Below, piece after piece: positions 43,704 through 52,928 of a stretch of DNA of 64,000 bases. This DNA is from Pedobacter psychrotolerans (GTDB taxonomy: Bacteria; Bacteroidota; Bacteroidia; Sphingobacteriales; Sphingobacteriaceae), in the NCBI RefSeq assembly GCF_004340665.1, contig NZ_SLWO01000004.1, positions 186,001 through 250,000 of the forward strand, in the 5' to 3' direction. How positions within the stretch are numbered: the first letter of the stretch is position 1; every line of letters starts with the position of its first letter. Below the pieces are notes generated by a model. It had not been told where the DNA came from. It ran no database searches and was given only the letters and a program-made list of their open reading frames with translations. Both the position numbers and the translations under genes were made by a program.

Positions 43704-45914
43704 ATGAAATTAAAAATTATATTCGCTGCTATACTCTTCATCCTGACTTCCAGCAATGGTTGGTCACAAGATTATCTTGCATCTTCTAATCAATTAATTC
43801 AAAGGGTGTTGCCAAAATTACATGGTTCCTTTATCACCGAAAGCATCGATGCTAAAAATGGAATGGATGTTTTTGAAATAGAAAGTAAAAACAAAAAAAT
43901 TATTTTAAGAGGAAGCAGTGGTGTAGCCCTGGCTTCTGCCTTTTATTATTACCTCACCGAATACGCTCACTGCCAGATTACCTGGAATGGCACCAACCTG
44001 AATGTCCCTAAAAACCTTCCTGAAGTAACCCAAAAAATAAGGAAGGAAACGCCATATGAATATCGGTATTACCTTAATTATTGCACCTTTAATTACAGCA
44101 TGAGTTGGTGGGATTGGGAAAGATGGGAAAAAGAAATCGACTGGATGGCATTACATGGCATTAATATTCCATTGGCGATAACAGGAGAAGAATACACCTG
44201 GTATTTACTTTATAAAGAAATGGGTTTTTCGGATGAAGAGTTAAAAGGCTTTTTTACCGGGCCTGCATATTTTTCGTGGTTTTGGATGGGTAACATCGAT
44301 GGCTGGGGTGGTCCGCTTCCGGTAACCTGGATGAAAAGCCACTTCGAATTACAAAAGAAAATTTTAGAAAGAGAAAGATCATTGGGAATGAAACCTGTAT
44401 TGCCTGCCTTTACGGGGCACGTACCTGCGGCTTTTAAAAATAAATTCCCTAATGCAAAACTAAAAGCTACTAATTGGACCAATGGGTTTGCAGACACGTA
44501 CATTCTGGATTCAGAAGACCCCATGTTTGCGATGATTGGAAAGAAATTCCTTCAAAAACAAACAGAAATGTTGGGTACCGATCACCTTTATTCAGCCGAT
44601 ACTTTCAATGAAAATGAACCACCATCTGCCGAACCTGAATTTCTAAGTAAGTTGAGTGCCAGAATATATGATGGCATGTCGGCCGCTGATCCAAAAGCAA
44701 TTTGGGTGATGCAGGGATGGCTTTTTTATAGCGACAGGAAATTTTGGAAGGAAGCACAAACAGAAGCACTCTTAAAGGCAGTTCCGAATGATAAAATGAT
44801 TCTACTTGATCTGGCAACAGAAATTGAGCCGGTTTGGAAACGTACTGCAGGATTTTATGGCAAGCCGTGGATCTGGAATATGCTTCATAATTTCGGTGGA
44901 AACACCAACCTATTTGGCCGAATGGACGTAGTTGCCAATGCTCCTTCCCAGGCACTAAATGATCCAAAGAGTGGAAAGATGAAGGGGATCGGACTGACGA
45001 TGGAGGGGATTGAACAAAACCCTGTTCTCTATGAGCTCATGATGGAAAATACCTGGCGAACCACTCCAATTGACCTGAATACATGGTTACCAAAATTCGT
45101 ATTCAACCGATATGGAAATAAAAACACCAATGCCTTAAAAGCATGGGAAATTTTAAGAAAAACGGTATATACTGTTCCTGAAGATAAATACATCAGAGAT
45201 GGAGCAGAATCCATCATACAGGCCAGGCCAACTTTTGATTCCCTTACCCGTTGGGCCAAGACAACACTTAATTATAATGAACGTGATTTGCTACCTGCCT
45301 GGGATGAATTTGTAAAAGCAGCACCAACATGCAAACAAAGTGATGGCTTTCAATACGATATTGTTGATATAACCCGTCAGGTAATGGCCAATTATGCACT
45401 TTCTGTTCAGCGAAAAGTTGTTGATGCCTATCAACAAAAGGATTCAAAAAGGTTCAATACAGAAAGCCAAAACTTTATTCAGCTGATTACCGATATGGAT
45501 AAACTCCTTGCGACCAGAAAGGATTTCCTCCTTGGGCCATGGGTAAGCGAAGCCAGAAAGTGGGGTACAAATCCTGAAGAAAAAGCCCTTTACGAAATGA
45601 ATGCGAAGGATTTGATTACCCTTTGGGGCGATGCTAAAAACCCGCTCAATGAATATGCCTGCAGGCAGTGGAGCGGTTTATTAAATGATTTCTATAAACC
45701 CAGATGGGAACTTTTCTTCAGACGTGCAGCAAAATCATTAAATGAAAGAACTACTTTAGACCTCAAAAAATTTAATAAAGAGGTGAGTGAATGGGAATGG
45801 AAATGGGTAAATCAAAGAAAGGATTATCCTATTCAACCTATCGGTAATCCCATAAATACTTCAATTGAAATGCACCAGAAATACCGTAAGTTAATGGCTA
45901 TTGCGCATCAATAA
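43704..45914 (+). CDS. GH89 alpha-N-acetylglucosaminidase (NAGLU-like)
   Basis: A 736-residue secreted enzyme with signal peptide MKLKIIFAAILFILTSSNGWSQ. It hydrolyses terminal alpha-linked GlcNAc. The catalytic acids are placed by comparison with human NAGLU: Glu303 in SADTFNENEPPS and Glu434 in LTMEGIEQNPVLYELM. Other blocks are SWWDWERWEKEIDWMALHG and FTGPAYFSWFWMGNIDGWGG. Close coupling to the membrane acetyltransferase mirrors two successive steps of lysosomal heparan sulfate breakdown. Confidence 0.93.
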   Translation: MKLKIIFAAILFILTSSNGWSQDYLASSNQLIQRVLPKLHGSFITESIDAKNGMDVFEIESKNKKIILRGSSGVALASAFYYYLTEYAHCQITWNGTNLNVPKNLPEVTQKIRKETPYEYRYYLNYCTFNYSMSWWDWERWEKEIDWMALHGINIPLAITGEEYTWYLLYKEMGFSDEELKGFFTGPAYFSWFWMGNIDGWGGPLPVTWMKSHFELQKKILERERSLGMKPVLPAFTGHVPAAFKNKFPNAKLKATNWTNGFADTYILDSEDPMFAMIGKKFLQKQTEMLGTDHLYSADTFNENEPPSAEPEFLSKLSARIYDGMSAADPKAIWVMQGWLFYSDRKFWKEAQTEALLKAVPNDKMILLDLATEIEPVWKRTAGFYGKPWIWNMLHNFGGNTNLFGRMDVVANAPSQALNDPKSGKMKGIGLTMEGIEQNPVLYELMMENTWRTTPIDLNTWLPKFVFNRYGNKNTNALKAWEILRKTVYTVPEDKYIRDGAESIIQARPTFDSLTRWAKTTLNYNERDLLPAWDEFVKAAPTCKQSDGFQYDIVDITRQVMANYALSVQRKVVDAYQQKDSKRFNTESQNFIQLITDMDKLLATRKDFLLGPWVSEARKWGTNPEEKALYEMNAKDLITLWGDAKNPLNEYACRQWSGLLNDFYKPRWELFFRRAAKSLNERTTLDLKKFNKEVSEWEWKWVNQRKDYPIQPIGNPINTSIEMHQKYRKLMAIAHQ

Positions 45915-45977
45915 TTTCATCGCTCTTCCGTAAATTATAATAAATTAGCTACATAAACCAGATACAGCATTAATACC

Positions 45978-48266
45978 ATGATAGAAAAGCACAATAAGCA
46001 TAATAACAAATACTGTATCATCTTTTCATTAGTCATTTCACAGGTTATCCTGCTTAGCTATTTTTCATATGGTCAGCAACAATCCCTTGTAAAATATGTA
46101 CAACCATTTTCAGGTACATCAGCCAGTACAACCATGGCTAGCCAGCACATTGAAGACAAAACTGAACGGTTGGCGAATACCATACCAGCGGTTGCTTCTC
46201 CATTTGCCATGACGCAGTGGACGCCACAAACACAGCTTAGTGAAACCAAATGCCTTGCCCCCTATTATTATAACAACAAAAAAATTTACGGGTTTAGAGC
46301 AACACACTGGATTAGTGGCTCCTGTACGCAAGACTACGGAAGCTTCACCATCACCCCCATATCCGGTCAGTTAAAAACCAGTTGGAATGAAGTAGCAGAT
46401 GATTACAATCATGAGAATGAGGTTGCTAGTCCGGATTATTACAGCATTACTTTACCAAAACATCAGCTGAAAACTGAAATTACGGCTACACTCCGAAGTG
46501 GCATAATAAGGATCACGGCGCTGAAAAGCGACAGTGTATATATTTTAATCAGCCCAAATAGCGATCAAAATAAAGGCTTTATAAAAATTGATCAGGAAAA
46601 GGGCGAAATCTCTGGTTATAATCCAGTTCACCGGATTTATCAAGGATGGGGACAACCGGCTGGCTTTAGTGGCTATTTCTTTATCCAAATCAAAAAGGCA
46701 TTTACAATAAGCGGCACTTACACCGAAGGAACACATTCCAATCAGCCATCCATTAGCAATAAAAAAGATCTTGGTGTATTCGCAGGGTTCAAATTGCAAA
46801 AAGGGGAAGAACTTATTATTCGCTCTGGAACATCATTCACGAGTATCGCAGCAGCACGGGCAAATCTGGAAAAAGAAATCAATTCCGATGGTTTTGATGC
46901 TGTAAGGACAAATACCAAAGCATACTGGGAAAAGTCTTTAGCGCAGATTAAAATCAATGATGATAGTGAAAAAAAGAAGAAAATATTTTATACCGCCTTA
47001 TATCATGCCCAGCAACATCCAAGGCTATTTAATGATGTTGATGGCTCCTACCCACGTTTTGCAGGCAACTATCAAAACGAAAAGATAAGTAAAGGCAATT
47101 ATTACGATGACTTTTCCATGTGGGATATTTATAGGGCGCAGTTGCCACTGGTTGAATTACTACAACCAAAAATGGCTAATTCGTTTGTCAATTCATTAAT
47201 CCTAAAAGGAAGTCAGGGCGGATGGCTACCCATTTTCCCCTGCTGGAATAGCTATACTGCTGCCATGATTGGCGATCATAGCACGGCCTTTATTGCATCT
47301 GCTTATCAAAAAGGGATCAGGGATTATGATGTTAATGAAGCGTACCGTTTAATGAGACAAAATGCTTTTGAAATGCCTGATTCTGCCGATTATCTCAATG
47401 GTAAAGGCAGACGAGGTATTAACAGTTATTTAAAATATGGTTATATTCCTATGGAAGATAGTATTCCAAATGCCTTCCACAAAAAGGAGCAGGTAAGCAG
47501 AACATTAGAATACGCTTATGATGATTATGCCCTTTCCACAATAGCAAAAGATTTAGGTAAACAGAATGACTATAACACACTATCTAAAAGAGCATTAAAC
47601 TACAAAAACATCTTTGATCAGGAAGTTGGTATGGTGAGGGGTAAATACAGCAATGGCAATTGGTATAAACCCTATCTTCCTGATCACCGTGAGCCTTATA
47701 TTACTGAAGGAACGCCGAGGCAGTATACCTTTTATGTACCTCATGATCTGCCAGGATTAATCTCATTGATGGGCGGCAAAAAAAAATTAGAAAACGAACT
47801 TGATTCCATTTTCGCAAAAAAGGAATACTGGCATGGAAATGAACCCGGACATCAGATTCCGTTTTTATATAACAATACCTCCAGTCCATGGAAAACACAG
47901 CAACAAGTAGCCAGGATTTTGGATGAAGAATATGATGAAGGTGCAGGCGGTTTAAGTGGAAATGATGATGCAGGGCAAATGTCAGCATGGTATGTTTTTG
48001 CATCACTAGGATTTTATCCGATAGACCCGGTTTCTGGTATTTATCAAATCACCAGCCCATCATTTAATCAAACTACTATTTCTTTTAACACGGGTAAGAA
48101 ATTAAATATTAAAACGGTAAAATCAAGCAAAAATGCCATTTACATTTCGAAGATCATTTTAAATGGAAAAATACTGCTGAAAAATGAAATCACGCATCAA
48201 CAATTGATTAGCGGAGGGCTACTGACTTTTTATCTTCAGGAAAAACCGCTATTATCCAAAAAATAA
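45978..48266 (+). CDS. GH92 alpha-mannosidase
   Basis: A 762-residue secreted calcium-dependent exo-alpha-mannosidase. Signal peptide to about residue 33. Family blocks are GFRATHWISGSCTQDYG near 95, FSMWDIYRAQLPL near 380, SRTLEYAYDDYAL near 512 (catalytic Glu region) and GNDDAGQMSAWYVFASLGFYP at about 661. GH92 members usually remove alpha-1,2 or other alpha-mannose residues from N-glycans, mannans or GPI-type glycans. It ends the plus arm of the locus. Confidence 0.93.
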   Translation: MIEKHNKHNNKYCIIFSLVISQVILLSYFSYGQQQSLVKYVQPFSGTSASTTMASQHIEDKTERLANTIPAVASPFAMTQWTPQTQLSETKCLAPYYYNNKKIYGFRATHWISGSCTQDYGSFTITPISGQLKTSWNEVADDYNHENEVASPDYYSITLPKHQLKTEITATLRSGIIRITALKSDSVYILISPNSDQNKGFIKIDQEKGEISGYNPVHRIYQGWGQPAGFSGYFFIQIKKAFTISGTYTEGTHSNQPSISNKKDLGVFAGFKLQKGEELIIRSGTSFTSIAAARANLEKEINSDGFDAVRTNTKAYWEKSLAQIKINDDSEKKKKIFYTALYHAQQHPRLFNDVDGSYPRFAGNYQNEKISKGNYYDDFSMWDIYRAQLPLVELLQPKMANSFVNSLILKGSQGGWLPIFPCWNSYTAAMIGDHSTAFIASAYQKGIRDYDVNEAYRLMRQNAFEMPDSADYLNGKGRRGINSYLKYGYIPMEDSIPNAFHKKEQVSRTLEYAYDDYALSTIAKDLGKQNDYNTLSKRALNYKNIFDQEVGMVRGKYSNGNWYKPYLPDHREPYITEGTPRQYTFYVPHDLPGLISLMGGKKKLENELDSIFAKKEYWHGNEPGHQIPFLYNNTSSPWKTQQQVARILDEEYDEGAGGLSGNDDAGQMSAWYVFASLGFYPIDPVSGIYQITSPSFNQTTISFNTGKKLNIKTVKSSKNAIYISKIILNGKILLKNEITHQQLISGGLLTFYLQEKPLLSKK

Positions 48267-48380
48267 TTTGATGTATTAATCTCCCACGCTAAGTATATAT
48301 CATCCGATTGGTGAGGTTAAAATCGATTTTTAATGTCTGATAAATATTTTGATCAGATGCGATTATATTTTCAAAATCAT

Positions 48381-48388
48381 TACTTTTG
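48381..48388 (+). promoter_or_regulatory. -7 promoter element of lysS
   Basis: TACTTTTG fits TAnnTTTG and lies 15 nt before the ATG at 48404. Confidence 0.5.
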
Positions 48389-48403
48389 CAAAAAATACCC
48401 GAA

Positions 48404-50113
48404 ATGAGTATAGGATTATCAGAACAAGAAATATTACGACGTGAATCGCTTAAACAATTACGTCTGTTAGGTATAGAGCCTTATCCGGCAGAGGCTTATG
48501 ACGTTAATGTAACTGCTGCAGATATTTTAGCAAATTACGAAAAAGATAAAACTGCTTACAAAACGGTGAGTTTAGCAGGCCGGATTATGGGTCGCAATAT
48601 CATGGGTGCTGCATCATTCGCTGAATTACAAGATTCAACAGGACGTATCCAGGTTTATTTAAAAAGAGATGAACTTTGTCCTGATGAGGATAAAACCTTA
48701 TACAATACGGTATTTAAAAAGTTATTGGATATTGGAGATTTTATAGGTGTAAAGGGTTACGTATTTACCACACAAACCGGAGAAATTTCTATCCATGTTA
48801 CTGAATTTAAAGTTTTAGCTAAATCCTTACGTCCGTTACCTATTGTAAAACGTGATGATGCCGGAAATGTGTATGATGGTTTCACCAATCCGGAATTGCG
48901 TTACCGCATGCGTTATGTAGATTTAACGGTAAATCCAGATTACAAACAGATTTTCATCAAACGCAGCAAGGTGATTAATTCAATGCGTAATTATTTTGAT
49001 AACCAAGGTTGGATGGAAGTGGAAACACCAATTCTACAACCCATTCATGGTGGCGCAGCTGCACGTCCTTTTGCCACACATCACAATACTCTAGATATGC
49101 CACTTTATTTGCGCATTGCAAATGAATTGTATTTAAAAAGATTAATTGTTGCTGGTTTTGACGGTGTTTATGAGTTCGGAAAAATGTTCCGTAATGAAGG
49201 AATGGACCGCACGCATAATCCAGAATATACCTCTATGGAAATTTATGTAGCCTATAAAGATTATATCTGGATGATGGCTATGGTGGAAGAGTGTCTAGAA
49301 AAAGTGGCAATCGCCACCAATGGTTCAGCAGTAGTTAAAGTCGGCGAAAATGATATCAACTTTGAAGGACCATACGAAAAGCTAACCATGTATGAATCTA
49401 TTCAGAAATATACCGGAATAGATGTATCTGCGATGAATGAGAATGAACTTATTCAAACCTGCAAGGATTTAGATATTGAAACCGATTCTACAATGGGGCG
49501 TGGTAAATTGGTAGACGAAATTTTCAGTGCCAAAGTAGAAGCAAATTTAATTCAGCCGACTTTCATCACCGATTATCCAATTGAGATGACACCACTGGCC
49601 AAAAAACACCGTTCAGCTGAAGGCTTGGTAGAGCGTTTTGAAATCTTCGTAAATGGTAAAGAAATTGGAAATGCCTATTCTGAGTTAAATGATCCTATTG
49701 ATCAAAGAGAACGTTTTGAAGATCAGTTAACCCTAGCTGATCGTGGTGATGCTGAAGCCATGGCAATGGATGATGATTTTGTTCGTGCATTGGAATATGG
49801 TATGCCTCCTACTTCAGGTTTAGGTTTTGGTATCGATCGTATTGTGATGTTAATGACAAATCAAAGCACCATTCAGGAAGTATTGTTCTTCCCTCAAATG
49901 CGTCCGGAGAAAAAGAAAATCGAGATGACTGCTGAGGAAACAGAACTTTATTCTCTTATAAATGAAGATGAACAGCATCTTTTAACTGAAATTAAAGGTA
50001 AGTTAACCGATTGGAGCAACAAGAAATGGGATACCACATTAAAAGCATTAACCTCAAAAGGGATTCTAAAAGTTACTAAAACTGATGACGGATTGTTCCT
50101 TTCGCATAAGTAA
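48404..50113 (+). CDS. lysS: Lysyl-tRNA synthetase, class II
   Basis: A 569-residue enzyme charging tRNA-Lys. The OB-fold domain (about 50-150, with GRIMGRNIMGAASFAELQD) precedes the class II core: motif 1 region with GGAAARPF, motif 2 FRNEGMDRTHNPEYT, motif 3 GLGFGIDRIVML. A C-terminal extension of about 70 residues after the core (from KKKIEMTAEETELYSLI) is known in Bacteroidota LysRS. ATG 48404 is chosen; the TTG at 48386 lies inside the promoter. Confidence 0.96.
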   Translation: MSIGLSEQEILRRESLKQLRLLGIEPYPAEAYDVNVTAADILANYEKDKTAYKTVSLAGRIMGRNIMGAASFAELQDSTGRIQVYLKRDELCPDEDKTLYNTVFKKLLDIGDFIGVKGYVFTTQTGEISIHVTEFKVLAKSLRPLPIVKRDDAGNVYDGFTNPELRYRMRYVDLTVNPDYKQIFIKRSKVINSMRNYFDNQGWMEVETPILQPIHGGAAARPFATHHNTLDMPLYLRIANELYLKRLIVAGFDGVYEFGKMFRNEGMDRTHNPEYTSMEIYVAYKDYIWMMAMVEECLEKVAIATNGSAVVKVGENDINFEGPYEKLTMYESIQKYTGIDVSAMNENELIQTCKDLDIETDSTMGRGKLVDEIFSAKVEANLIQPTFITDYPIEMTPLAKKHRSAEGLVERFEIFVNGKEIGNAYSELNDPIDQRERFEDQLTLADRGDAEAMAMDDDFVRALEYGMPPTSGLGFGIDRIVMLMTNQSTIQEVLFFPQMRPEKKKIEMTAEETELYSLINEDEQHLLTEIKGKLTDWSNKKWDTTLKALTSKGILKVTKTDDGLFLSHK

Positions 50114-50161
50114 ACTTGCTCTATGGAGTAACTGATCTTAACAAAAACATAACATAAAATT

Positions 50162-50198
50162 AAAAGGCTTGCTAACAACTGTTTAGCAGGCCTTTTCT
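50162..50198 (+). terminator. Terminator of lysS
   Basis: AAAAGGCTTGCTAA pairs with TTAGCAGGCCTTTT with one mismatch, followed by CT and T residues. Confidence 0.8.
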
Positions 50199-50233
50199 AT
50201 ATTTACAGCAATTGATAATTAAATCATTGCCAT

Positions 50234-50446
50234 ATGAATACTTCAAGTTTAGAAATTAATGAAAGAGAATATTGCATCAAACTGAGTAAAGATGCATTTG
50301 ATTTAACTTTGGTTCGCCAATTGATCAAAAGAATCCAGGCTGAAGCATTGTTTTTTTCCAGAACACAGCATGAAGATGATGATATCTTAAGCAAAAGATC
50401 TCAAAGAGAAGAACTGGAAGGTTACGATAACTTAGATGATAAATAG
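50234..50446 (+). CDS. Small hypothetical protein, 70 aa
   Basis: An acidic soluble protein starting MNTSSLEINEREYCIKLSKD, with a helical middle (LTLVRQLIKRIQAEALFF) and a charged tail. Composition supports a real gene, and it is framed by the lysS terminator and a gap hairpin. The helical middle recalls small antitoxin-like proteins, but no toxin gene is adjacent. Function unknown. Confidence 0.6.
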   Translation: MNTSSLEINEREYCIKLSKDAFDLTLVRQLIKRIQAEALFFSRTQHEDDDILSKRSQREELEGYDNLDDK

Positions 50447-50528
50447 GTTAAAGGTTTCTGGTTCTATGTTCAGGTTAAATCGCAAAATATGCGCTGAGTC
50501 TAAACGTATAACTTTTCAACCTTTAACC
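50446..50528. repeat. Word-repeat hairpin between convergent genes
   Basis: GGTTAAAGGTT (50446-50456) pairs exactly with AACCTTTAACC (50518-50528). It lies between the stops at 50446 and 50539 and could end transcription in both directions. Confidence 0.6.
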
Positions 50529-50538
50529 TTTAGTAATT

Positions 50539-51093
50539 TTAGTCGATATCTAAAGATCCTTCTACCGAATCATCCATTGTTTTTCCGGTTACTACAGATG
50601 CTGCCATTTTTAAGAAAGCAACTGCAGATCCGTTTTTAGTATCCCAGTAATATCCTTCAGAAGGAATAACTTTAATGAGTGTGATGTTTGGATCATCTTT
50701 TCCACCTTGAAACCAGGTTTTAAGTAATGGAGTCCAAAGTTCATCTATTTTAGCCTGATCTCTGCTAATTTCTGAAATTCCGTAAATATTAACGAAACCA
50801 GAATGTGCACCAGCCTGAAATAAAAGGTGCGTAAACGGATCAGATGAAATTTCATCATTTTTATGACTATCCTTTAAGCTCATGAACCAAAGATTTCCTT
50901 CATCATCAACCTGCTGAATAGCCATAGGCCTTACTGATAATGGAACTCCTGTTTTAATGCTGGTACAAAAGAAGCAGCTTTCGGCTTTCTCTGCCAAACC
51001 ACGTAGCTTTTCAATGGCCTCATGGCCACCTAAATCCTGAATGTTTCCTTCTTCCTGAGTATTATTTGTACTTCCTTCTTGTGATGTTGCCAT
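50539..51093 (-). CDS. PPOX-like general stress protein
   Basis: A 184-residue protein of the pyridoxamine 5'-phosphate oxidase-like split-barrel family (general stress protein 26 type). Blocks are CFFCTSIKTGVPLSVRPMAI, GNLWFMSLKDSHKNDEI, GFVNIYGISEIS and the TPLLKTWFQGGKDDP segment. Such proteins bind flavins and are linked to general stress; no reaction is established. The N-terminal 25 residues are a polar, probably disordered extension. Confidence 0.85.
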   Translation of the reverse strand: MATSQEGSTNNTQEEGNIQDLGGHEAIEKLRGLAEKAESCFFCTSIKTGVPLSVRPMAIQQVDDEGNLWFMSLKDSHKNDEISSDPFTHLLFQAGAHSGFVNIYGISEISRDQAKIDELWTPLLKTWFQGGKDDPNITLIKVIPSEGYYWDTKNGSAVAFLKMAASVVTGKTMDDSVEGSLDID

Positions 51094-51180
51094 AGATATA
51101 AGATTTTTTATAAACTACAATAAATAACAAGCTTTGGTTTTAACTATTTCAGAAATGAACTAGATCCTGTATCCTTTTCT

Positions 51181-51740
51181 GAAGTACAAATAACTAAATG
51201 GCTTGCGAAATAAAACTCGTAAATTCTCCTCGCTCGTCCTCCTGAACTTGATGCAGGATCTTTTCTCCAAAGTGACATGTATAATCCTTCAAAAAAATTC
51301 ACGGAATTGCAGCAACCCGGGAATTTAGTACAGTGAGTGAGTTAACTTCCCCACTACATAGGTTAGAGATGCTTCATACTTCAGCATGACAGCGACTGGT
51401 TAGAATTTATTCATCGAACATCCATCGCTCGTCCTCCTGAACTTGATTCAGGATCTTTTATCCGAAGGAATATATATAATCCTTTTATAAAAAATACGTA
51501 TTGCAGCAACCCGGGAATTTAGTACAGTGAGTGAGTGAACTTCCGCAGTCCATAGGTTAGAGATGCTTCATACTTCAGCATGACAGCGACTGGTTAGAAT
51601 TTATTCATCAAACACCCATCGCCCGTCCTCCTGAACTTGATTCAGGATCTTTTATCTGAAGTACAAATAGCTAAACAGCTTGCGAAATAAACTCGTAATT
51701 CCTCTCGCTCGTCCTCCTGAACTTGATTCAGGATCTTTTA
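51181..51740. repeat. Complex direct-repeat array
   Basis: Four copies of the hairpin word TCCTGAACTTGATTCAGGA (one with G for T) begin at 51240, 51435, 51629 and 51715. A 154-bp block at 51307-51460 recurs at 51501-51654 with few differences and a period of 194 bp. An outer block starting GAAGTACAAATA recurs at 51181 and 51658. It fills the gap 51094-51740, which has no gene, and its end coincides with the truncated antiporter gene. Confidence 0.88.
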
Positions 51741-52124
51741 TCATAAAGGACAAGTAAAATCAATATAAAATACCAATGCGCCTACAGCAAAAGTGGAAAT
51801 GACCACGCTTACCGTAGAGAAAATAATTACAGGTGCTCTTTGTTCTCTTAAATCAACCAGGTTAATATGAATGGCACCAGCAAATAACAAAAAGTTTAAC
51901 ATCGCCCCCATCAGTACTTCCGTAAAATCTACATCTTGCAGCAATGTAGAAAAATGATCGAAGGTTTTTGGAAATAAGCTACCTGTTAAAACCAATACAA
52001 TTGAACTGATCATAGCGATGATCATAATCCCGATAGTGGATGGAAGTTTGAGGTATCGGAGATTTAAATAAGAGAAAAATGATGCTAAAACAATAAGCAC
52101 TGAAAAAGAGTAATATAATTCCAT
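51741..52124 (-). pseudogene. Truncated CPA1-type sodium/proton antiporter
   Basis: A 127-residue frame with the N-terminal features of CPA1/NhaP antiporters: LRYLKLPSTIGIMIIAMI, the VLMGAMLNFLLFAGAIHIN segment and four hydrophobic segments. Full-length members have about 400 residues or more. Here the frame runs into the repeat array and stops after FTCPL. No further antiporter sequence is found beyond, so recombination at the array probably removed the rest. Confidence 0.7.
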
Positions 52125-52223
52125 AATATTGATGAGGATCGATAAACCTCCAAAATATTAAAAATTTCGACTCGTCTAAAATTATTTTTAGATTATGACT
52201 TTAATAAATCATTATGGGCATAA

Positions 52224-52255
52224 AAAAAGGAGCCAAATAAATTTGACTCCTTTTT
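52224..52255 (-). terminator. Terminator of the TPR-like membrane protein gene
   Basis: AAAAAGGAG pairs with CTCCTTTTT, with T residues continuing on the minus strand, 18 nt after the stop at 52273. Confidence 0.8.
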
Positions 52256-52272
52256 CTTCAATATCGTATGAA

Positions 52273-52812
52273 TTAGCGATAACGAACTTGTTGTTGCTTA
52301 TCCATCATACCCATTTGATCTTTCATTTGTTTAATCTGATCAGCCAATAACTTATTCTTATCTGCCTTTTTAGCCTCTGCCAGATAAAGTGTAGCTTCAC
52401 GTTTATTACGCTTTGCCATTGCAATTCCAGCCAGACTCAATTTAGCTAAAGCAATGTTATGATCCATTTGCATTCCTAAACTTAAAGCCGTTTTAAAGTA
52501 TTTTTCAGATTTCATTGGTGCTGTTCTGCTTTCAATTAAACCCACTAATAAATTGTAATATCCATGTTGAACCTTAATCAATTGACTTTCATAATTGGTA
52601 ATTCGATCCAAAAACATTTTTGCTTTTGGCATATTATCTTTTCTTAAAAACCATTGTGCCAATAGCATGTTTTCATTAAAGAAATAAGTTACCAATACAA
52701 TAATGCCCAATAAAATGGCAACAATGCCCCAAGGCCAGAAACCGAAAATAAATAAAGCTACTGCGCCACCCAGTAAAGCAAACCCCGCAATTAATCTGAT
52801 AATATTTGGCAT
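52273..52812 (-). CDS. Membrane-anchored TPR-like protein
   Basis: A 179-residue protein. Two adjacent hydrophobic helices (IIRLIAGFALLGGAVALFIF and a second from WGIVAILLGIIVLVTYF) anchor it. Residues 50-160 look like TPR or similar helical repeats (MLLAQWFLRKDNMPKAKMFL, KSEKYFKTALSLGM, AKLSLAGIAMAKRNKREATL). The tail is Gln/Met-rich. It may scaffold a complex at the inner membrane. Exact function unknown. Confidence 0.7.
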   Translation of the reverse strand: MPNIIRLIAGFALLGGAVALFIFGFWPWGIVAILLGIIVLVTYFFNENMLLAQWFLRKDNMPKAKMFLDRITNYESQLIKVQHGYYNLLVGLIESRTAPMKSEKYFKTALSLGMQMDHNIALAKLSLAGIAMAKRNKREATLYLAEAKKADKNKLLADQIKQMKDQMGMMDKQQQVRYR

Positions 52813-52928
52813 AAATTTTATTCTAATTATTATTTTTTTGCAAATATCGTTTTTAAATGGCAGAAATTAGTTTTTAAAACAATAATTTCATTAAAAATTT
52901 CACTCATACAACAATTCTCTTTCTTAAC

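Noticed and set aside
37621..48266. Starch or xylan utilisation locus
   Set aside because: No GH13, GH97, GH10 or GH43 genes are present; the enzymes are GH89, GH92 and inositol oxygenase.
51181..51740. CRISPR array
   Set aside because: The repeats have unequal spacing (195, 194, 86 bp) and the intervening sequences are themselves repeated, and no cas gene is near.
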